Assembly: GCF_020379485.1 (NCBI RefSeq)
Contig: NW_026014853.1
Span: forward strand, 1 to 64,000
Source of the DNA: Brassica napus
Taxonomy: Eukaryota > Streptophyta > Magnoliopsida > Brassicales > Brassicaceae
Length of the DNA stretch: 64,000 bases
Direction of reading: 5' to 3'
The position numbers were made by a program, and so were the translations under genes. Numbering within the stretch: the stretch's first letter is position 1; each line of letters starts with the position of its first letter. Positions 56,993 through 64,000 of this stretch are shown here, piece by piece. Under the pieces are notes generated by a model. It was not told where the DNA came from and searched no databases. It saw nothing but the letters and a program-made list of their open reading frames with translations.

Positions 56993-57951
56993 GACATCAA
57001 TCAAACTTTTCGGTAAAACTGCGGAAAGTTCGTTCTTTATCGAAAGAAGTCGTAATAAAAGTTTCGAGTCGGAAGACGGCCCAAAGGGACCTAAGACACG
57101 ACTCGAGGCCCAACTTACGATTTCTTAACCAAAAGCCCATAAACTGTATGACGGTTTACGCTTGGCGCGCAAGGAAGGATAAATGTCAAGTTTCCGCAGA
57201 TAAATACGAAATTTTGAGGATAATTACGAAGATCGGAAAAATGGAATATTTCCATTTTATGCTATGACGGCTTAAGGGCAGAAGAGTAAAAGCGTAAACC
57301 GACCTTTGAGCTAGTATATAAGGAGTCCTAGGCGAGAGGCATGAGAGAACTTTTAAGACTTGGAATTCTCTGCACTTAGAAACTTTAGGCTTTATTCTCG
57401 ACAAGTTCGGTTTCTATGTATGGCACTCAATTACTAGGCGAACTCGCTCAGGCAGTTCGATCTCTTGTCCAGCTCTATCAATTGAACTACGTTCGGCTTG
57501 ATCCTCGAAAGGGGTACGTAGGCAGCCTTTAACAAGGTTCAGTCAGAAATCAATCAAAAAGCTTTTCTGTATGTTTTTCGTCTTTTGTTACCTAGCTGCG
57601 ACTCAACTAGGTTTCAGCTATTAGGCCGCTAGAACTAAGTAACTCGCTGACAGCCTTTGCGGCCAAAGCTTTTATGATCTCTTGTAATGATCGCAACGCT
57701 CTTACGCGGACTCGAAATAAGATCTACTGTTTTCTCTAACTCGTTTGTTATCTTTTCATGATTTCCGCATATATTTGGTCACTTGTCGTTGGCTCTTGCA
57801 GAGATCCGGGACCTCTGGGAAATTAGGGTTTTCCTAGTTTCCTTATTTAAACGGAAATCGACAGTGCAAATTTTGGTTCCCACAGTTTGGCGCTAGAAGG
57901 AGGGGGTACGGATTACTCTAACTCATAGCCGCAAAACGCTTGATCAAACCA

Positions 57952-58140
57952 ATGTCTGGAGATACGAAAGACAAAATCGCAGTTCGCAACAATGCTAGTA
58001 GGACAACCCCAGCCGGCACTGCGCCTATGGCCAACGTTTACACAAACGCCATAGTGCCTAAAAGAAAATCGAAAAAACCTAGACGCGATTTTTCGCCAAC
58101 AGGAAGCGCAATGAAACGAGCTCGCGATTTCTCTTTCTGA
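57952..58140 (+). pseudogene. Gag-like start of element C, second copy
   Basis: 62 codons from ATG 57952, identical to 23688-23876 except Ile to Arg in the KKP-x-RDF part. Confidence 0.5.
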
Positions 58141-58339
58141 ACATAAAGGAAAACGATAAATCTTATCAAACCCTGTAAGTTTGGCTCATTACCGAACAAC
58201 AGAAATCTCAATGCGTAAGGGTTTTACCAAAACACGTTTTCCGAAAACATTTTGCAAAAGTAAAATTGTTCTCCCAAAAAAACCGCTGAAAAACCCCTAG
58301 GTTAATCGCGGAAAAAGGAAACGCAACGAATCGATTACA

Positions 58340-58835
58340 CAGTTCGGTCGCTACGTAGCGACCGAGCACGCACACTGCTCGGTTACTACGTAGCGACCGA
58401 GCATGCACACTGCTCGGTCGCTACGTAGCGACCGAGCACGCACACCGCTCGGTCGCTGCGTAGCGACCGAGAACGCACACCGCTCGGTCGCTACATAGTG
58501 ACCGAGCACGCACTGCTTGGTCGCTGTGTAGTGACCGAGCACGCACACCGCTCGGTCGCTGCGTAGAGCGACCGAGCACGCACACCGCTCGGTCGCTGCG
58601 TAGCGACCGAGCACGCACACCGCTCGGTCGATGCGTAGCGACCGAGCACGCACACCGCGCGGTTGCTACGTAGCGACCGAGCACGCACTGCTCGGTCGCT
58701 ACGTAGCGACCGAGCACGCACACTGCTCAGTCGCTATGTAGCGACCGAGCACGCACACTGCTCGGTCGCTACGTAGCGACCGAGCACGCACACCGGTCGG
58801 TCGCTACATAGCGACCGAGCTCAAGCAAACTCTCC
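58340..58835. repeat. Dense palindromic minisatellite, second copy
   Basis: Same ~35-bp units as 24080-24590, in the same order, with a few substitutions. Confidence 0.95.
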
Positions 58836-59520
58836 ACTCGCTACGTAGCGACCGGTAAGGCCTCAGAAAGGTCCTCCTTTGGGTTCTGTTTTGAATCATC
58901 GTCGAAACGCTTTTCGTTTCGTCTCAATCAAAGTTTCCGTTGAGATTTTACGACGAAAACAATTAGGACTCTTCTTGGCTCGCTTTCACTCGCTATGTAG
59001 CGACCTGTCTGACCTTCAATCGCTACGTAGCGACCGGTAAGGCCTCAGAATGGTCCTCCTTTGGGTTCTGTTTTGAATCCTCGTCGAAAAGCTTTTGGTT
59101 TCGTCTCAATCGGAGTTTCCATTGAGAATCTACGACGAGAACAAGTAGGAGTCTTCTTGGCTCGCTTCCACTCGCTACGTAGCGACCTGTCTGACCTTCA
59201 CTCGCTACGTAGCGACCGGTAAGGCCTCAGAATGGTCCTCCTTTAGGTTCTGTTTTCAACCCTCGTCGAAACGCTTTCGTTTCGTCTCAATCGGAGTTTC
59301 CATTGAGATTTTACGACGAAAACAAGTAGGACTCTTCTTGGCTCGCTTCCACTCGCTACGTAGCGACCGGGCAGACCTTCACGCGCTACGTAGCGACCGG
59401 TAAGGCCTCAAAAAAGTTCCTCCTTTGTGTTCTCTTTTGAATCCCGATCAAAACGCTTTTGTTTCGTCTCAATCGGAGTTTCCGTCGAGATTTTACGAAA
59501 AACAAGTAAGACTCGTCTAA
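58830..59520. repeat. Tandem repeat of ~183 bp, second copy
   Basis: Four units as at 24560-25260. Confidence 0.85.
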
Positions 59521-62402
59521 ACTCCTTCGCTTGCTTCTACTCGCCCTTACCTCCAGCTTTGTATTCTACTTCAAATCTCGATCGAAACGTCTCTTGTTTC
59601 TATCGGAGTTACCATTGAAACTTTACGATTAAAAAAAAACCCCGCAAAGACTTGTTTTCTCGTATGGATTCAGATTAATCGTATAAAACGGCAACGGTTA
59701 ACTTAACATCTTAGCCGCCTTAACTATACGATTACGTTGACCCTTTTTACAAAAATCGACGTCTTATCTAAGGAGAAGATAACAGTCATGTTCGGAAGAT
59801 GAATGTTAAGTTTCAAAGGATAAACACCAATATCGGAAATGGCGAACATACACGAGAAGAGGAAACGGAAATGAGCAAGCAAAACTGAGAAGAGACAAAA
59901 CTGCATCTTCGAGAGAACTAAGGTATTTCCGACTTGAAATTTTTGAAATCAGACTTGGAATTTTCGTAGGAAATTACTTTGAGGCTGCCATAGAACTTTA
60001 GGGAACGTAAAACCTAGGCGGATAGTCTAGCGAACTAAGTTTTAAGCGATTTTTCCTGTCTCGATATATTGTTCCATAATTGTTCATCCAGATCTTGCAA
60101 ACCGATCTAAACTCTCCGAAAGTTGAGAAACGATCGCCACGCATATCAAGCTCGCTTCCTAAAGAGAGAAAAAGTTAGAGACATGAACGTCTTAAAACCG
60201 ATTCGTTTCTGGCAATTTCCTCGGAACCGACATATTCCAAGTCGTCAACGTGGAAACACATCACAGTCCAAGCGTCGTCTATAAATCGTCCCGAATTATC
60301 GATCATTCCAAACCTCAGAATAAGAAACGTACACAACCATTCAAAGTATTGGTTCAAACCGTTTTCTTTCGTAAAAAAAAGGAATAGGTACGTATACTAT
60401 ACTCGTATACTCCCAAAACTTCAAAAAGACTGCAAATCGTCAAGAATAGGCAAACGACAATCTAATATTCGTCTAAACGCTAGCAACATATCCAGACGAT
60501 CATGAACATAAATCTCAAAGACTATACATCATTTCTTGTCGCAATCATGCGTACAGAAAACCTGTACCAATATCAACTGAAACTCGACGATTAGCCAAAG
60601 TATTGAAGCCCTTTCCGGCTTTAGAAAGCCAGTTTCGTTTAAAATTTTCTATGAGAAAATCACCAAAGCATTTTTTTTGGTTTCTGTTGAACCAAGCAAG
60701 TCACAGAAAAGCATCAAAAACATTTCGAGGAAGAAAACTCGAGAATAGATGTAGCATCATACACGTTAAAGGGAGCACTTTCCTCCCAATGGTTAGCTAG
60801 ATCCACCTCTGGTTGAGCAATTCGTTCAAAAAACGAATGTGTCATGAGAATCCTCTCAAAAACCTATGAAAGATGTTCTGTGACTAGATCGTATTGAAAT
60901 AAACTTCGGTAACACCCATGAGTAACTCCAAGCAACTTTCGCCTAGACCAAATCACAGCAGAAACGTTTCCGTAAAACCCGCAGAAACAATACTACTTTG
61001 ACATATGTATACATATCATTGATGTACAACCTTCGTAAAAAACCGGTTATATGATAGATAAATTATCGTTAGCCCAAAGTCAAAAACATATGATAAAGGA
61101 ATTGCGTTTCCGTCGTAACGAAACTAAAGTCAACGGTAACACAAAATCTAACTGTGCGAAATTGACCAGTTCATATGCTCCACAATTCCTTAAGCTGCAA
61201 CGTTTTAACATAATACGCGGCAATGTAAGAAAAAAGTCGTACAAGCTTCTAAGCCTATACGAAACACATCCTAAAAAAAAATCCACGAATAGATCTTCGG
61301 AAGCCAACACTTTCACAAGCACTATGAAGGAAACTGTAAGACCCGAACCTGACCCTTAGGTCCCACTAGGTCCGTGCCTTACCTAAACCATGTTCTAAGT
61401 TCCATCAGTTTTAAAGTTCCATATTCACTAAGTCATTTTCGAAATCTTGAGGTTCATTCAATCAATGCACGACCAGATAGACAAGAGAAAACATTCATTG
61501 TATAAATATAAACATGTGATCCATACAATCAGTCAGTTGCACAATAGGCTAAGTCATAAGTCATAATACAATACTATCCCATAACCCACACATCCATCCA
61601 CAGCTAAGTCCTCACGGTTCCTTGGCCTTGCCACGGTCCTGGTCCGATCCTGAAACCACAACACACACACAACACAACAACATAAGTACATAACAAACCG
61701 ATACCCTAGTAAGCTCATCTAACATTGCATGGTTTGGTTCCCTTAAACTAAGTTCTCTAAGCTAACCGATCAGTCAACAAAGCACTCGGCCATACTCAGG
61801 ACATCAACTAAGACATCCCAAACAACCATTTAACACACGGCCAGACTGATCCAATGTGATCTAACCCATCAATCACACTGAACCACACGACCAAGGCTAA
61901 ATCCCATTTCTGGCCATTTTTAATACATCTCCAAAAACTAAATAAAATTCATGACAATTACTGATAATTCCCAACTAAGAAGAATCCACAATCAGATTAG
62001 ACAGAACCGGCCGGCCCCTTCACCTAGAACTCGGCCAAATTCCACTAAACCGGCCATAACTGACCACCATCAAATCGGACTGATAAATCCAATTAGAAAC
62101 CATGATAATTCATGATAAATCATCACTAAGAACAATCCATGGTCGGATCCCAATAATCCCTTCAGGAACTATGAGATCTCAACACACCAGCCCAACCAAG
62201 GCCATGGAGGGTTTCTGGGTACCGACCAAGACCATGGCTCAGTCAGAACGTGTCTGAATCATCCAACACATTCAGAACATAGAAGAGATGAAGTAGAATA
62301 GTAAGGGAAAAGAAGAGATGGGTCTGGTCCAACCAATCCGACCACAGCCTACACGGAATTCCACCGCGGCCATGGTAGGATGGTTCGGTCCATCCCACTC
62401 AC

Positions 62403-62468
62403 CTTGGGCGTGCGCTCAGGAGTGCTCAAGCCCTTCTCCAGATCCTTCTCCTTGCCTCTGGTTGCCAT
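62403..62468 (-). CDS. Predicted LTR-encoded gag exon, element D
   Basis: ATG at 62468 opens 22 codons (MATRGKEKDLEKGLSTPERT, then PK), ending at CCCAAG|GTGAGTGGG, a near-perfect donor. Composition, length, TPK ending and distance from the TATA box match element A. Gag of this element lies outside the window, so the acceptor cannot be checked. Confidence 0.5.
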
Positions 62469-62640
62469 CACCAATGCTCTCCTCTTCCCACAGACCAACT
62501 TCTGGTCGGAGTCCGATCACCACCACCCACAGTCTCGGTTTGGCCGGCCTTCTTCTCTCTTTCTCTCTTTCTTTCTGTCACGATTTTGGCAGAGTTTTCC
62601 CTAAGGAATTTGATGCCATTTTCGACACCCAAGTGTCTGT

Positions 62641-62647
62641 ATTTATA
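62641..62647 (-). promoter_or_regulatory. TATA box of element D LTR
   Basis: Minus strand TATAAAT, about 175 bp before the exon ATG. Confidence 0.65.
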
Positions 62648-63236
62648 GAGAAAGGTCGGCCAATAACTGCCTGGGCGGACAGTTGCAACCGGTTGGAAGG
62701 GAAAAGACACAAACTGCCCAATTCCCACCTTTTCGCCCATCAACCGTCCAACTGCTCCCTTTGGCGTGTGGGCTGTCTGGAAATAGGCCCAATGCCTCAA
62801 TCTGCATCCCAAGTACATCCACCAAGACCCACGGACCCAATAAAGACCCATAGGCCCTTAGTGGTTCAGCCACCACCCAGCCGGACCCTTGACCGCCCAT
62901 GGACCGGCAACACTGGCCCGGACCATAACACTCCACCCAGCTGAGTTGAGCTGAGTGCCAGCTTCCCCAGCTGAGGGAGCTAGTGATCCAGCTACTGGAG
63001 CTGACCCAAGCTAGTGTGAGCTACACTAAGCTTGTCCTAGCTGACTGAGCTGCTTCCCATCATCGTCCAGCTGCCTTAGAACTCATCCAGCTCTTATTTC
63101 CTTGTCTCCATCCGATTCTGGTCAAGTCTCAGCATACTGATGCACTTAACCATCCATTCCAGCCATGATACGCTTGTCTTTAGGTCTTACGACCTGACTA
63201 GCACGTCTCCCCGTACCATGGCTGTGCCCGAAGGCT

Positions 63237-64000
63237 CTATCTAGAATCAGGGACATGACAAGTCTCCCCCACTTGAGATGGATTCGTCCTCGAATCCAAG
63301 TCTAGACTTGTCTCCATCATAAACTGACCATACCACTCTGGATAGTCAGCTTTCATTCTCATCTCGGTTTCCCAAGTGACTTGTTCTTGCCCACTGCATT
63401 CCCACACGACTTTGACCATTTGAATGGTCTTGTTCCTCATTGCTTTTTCCATCCTGTCTACAATCCGAACCGGCCTTGTCTCCAAGGTGAGGTTCGTGCC
63501 TAGATCAGATGGAATTTCCGGTATCACAATGTCTTGATCTGAAAGACATTTTCTCAATTGAGACACATGGAATACATTATGAAATGCTTCCATCTCAGTT
63601 GGTAGGTTAAGCTTGTAAGCCACCGAACCAACTCTCTCAATGATCCGGAATGGACCCAAGTACCTTGGATCCAACTTCCCTCGGCCAGAAACCCTTTTCC
63701 GACCTCTGAAAGTAATCATCTTGAGGTAGACCATGTCGTCCACCTCAAACTCAACATGTTTCCTTCTCTTATCCGCATAAGACTTGTGACGGTCCTGTGC
63801 CTCCTTCATCTTGTCACGGATGAACTTAATCTTCTCCGTGGTCTCCTCCACTATCTCAGGTCCTATCATGCTGCGCTCCCCCACTTGGGTCCAGCATAAT
63901 GGTGTCCTGCAGGGCCGTCCGTACAAAGCTTCGTAGGGCGACATCCCAATACTGGTATGGAAGCTGTTGTTGTAAGCAAACTCTACCAATGGCAAGTGTC
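63237..64000 (-). CDS. pol: Pol of element D, C-terminal part
   Basis: Open to the window edge. Reads the end of the integrase core ([35 protein letters not shown]), a charged coiled stretch, the GPY/F-like [33 protein letters not shown], and a chromodomain-like tail (MVKVVWECSGQEQVTWETEM). Ends [11 protein letters not shown] with the stop (63237-63239) 24 bases inside the LTR, as in element A. No breaks are visible in this part. Confidence 0.9.
   Translation of the reverse strand, partial: HLPLVEFAYNNSFHTSIGMSPYEALYGRPCRTPLCWTQVGERSMIGPEIVEETTEKIKFIRDKMKEAQDRHKSYADKRRKHVEFEVDDMVYLKMITFRGRKRVSGRGKLDPRYLGPFRIIERVGSVAYKLNLPTEMEAFHNVFHVSQLRKCLSDQDIVIPEIPSDLGTNLTLETRPVRIVDRMEKAMRNKTIQMVKVVWECSGQEQVTWETEMRMKADYPEWYGQFMMETSLDLDSRTNPSQVGETCHVPDSR

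Larger units (their letters stand above)
56776..61334 (+). mobile_element. Second copy of element C segment
   Basis: Matches 22506-27080 nearly base for base: LTR part (56776-57884), primer-like site, gag-like start (57952-58140), palindromic array (58340-58835), 183-bp repeats (58830-59520) and the non-coding interior. The last ~440 bp (from about 60890) carry many small indels compared with the first copy, unlike the rest. Ends at GAAAC where element D inserted. Confidence 0.9.
61335..63260 (-). repeat. Element D 3' LTR
   Basis: 1926 bp, reading TGTCATGTCCCTGATTC to GGGTCTTACA on the minus strand. Includes an AGCT-rich U3 (62935-63095), TATA box, the charged exon, and the conserved block TTTCAG|GATCGGACC (about 61642-61656). 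Confidence 0.9.
61335..64000 (-). mobile_element. Element D: Tekay-like Ty3/gypsy, minus strand, 3' end only
   Basis: 3' LTR (61335-63260) and the end of pol run off the window edge. TGTAAGACCC at 61335 is the reverse of the GGGTCTTACA terminus and directly follows GAAAC of element C, the expected target duplication. Related to, but distinct from, A and B in LTR and protein. Confidence 0.9.

Noticed and set aside
62318..62944. 208-codon plus-strand frame across the element D LTR
   Set aside because: Runs antisense through the LTR including TATA box and exon; Pro/Ser-rich with no recognisable domain. Treated as a chance frame.

Overview
The window looks like plant pericentromeric or otherwise heterochromatic DNA. 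I see no host gene, tRNA or rRNA. It is built from nested Ty3/gypsy LTR retrotransposons and about 18 kb of one complex satellite. The initiator-Met and Asp tRNA primer sites, the Athila-type element and the chromodomain-type pol ends point to a flowering plant. The abundant palindromic repeat CGGTCGCTACGTAGCGACCG suggests Brassicaceae, probably Brassica (inference from recall, not a search).

Layout: 1-501, minus-strand start of a Tekay-like LTR, cutting an Athila-like element (502-6272) that has lost RT-RNaseH-integrase. 6273-7322, satellite. 7323-20541, decayed gypsy element B. Its 5' LTR holds a small non-autonomous element E (7525-10642, TSD CCTTG). A 1.6 kb segment (LTR end, PBS, gag start) is inverted at 11417-13009. 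Its 3' LTR holds a solo LTR (18897-20061, TSD GTTGG). 20542-21663, satellite. 21664-28546, an unassigned LTR-like piece and a decayed Tat/Athila-like element C with palindromic arrays. 28547-34762, satellite. 34763-43348, element A, nearly intact and young, with TSD TCCTT, inserted into the satellite. 43349-51578, satellite with a 3.2 kb higher-order repeat. 51579-52186, truncated LTR (A'). 52187-53563, satellite. 53564-56775, second A-family copy (A''), broken inside gag. 56776-61334, a second copy of part of element C. 61335-64000, minus-strand element D (3' LTR and end of pol), running off the window.

The most notable reading concerns families A, B and D. Each LTR carries a short, highly charged open exon that begins with ATG about 175-178 bp after a TATA-like box and ends at a consensus splice donor. 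In A, A'' and B a matching acceptor in the correct phase lies just before gag, so splicing would remove the LTR end and the primer-binding site and give Gag an LTR-encoded N-terminus. A and B also share a 93-nt in-frame, stop-containing intron candidate between the Gag zinc knuckles and the protease; removing it restores a continuous Gag-Pol frame. The pol stop codon lies inside the 3' LTR. If real, splicing would separate genomic RNA (keeps the PBS), Gag mRNA and Gag-Pol mRNA.

The satellite carries a G-box palindrome (GCCCACGTGGGC) in most units. Three LTR ends abut it at the same position of its roughly 31-bp sub-repeat. It has been re-amplified together with a piece of LTR.
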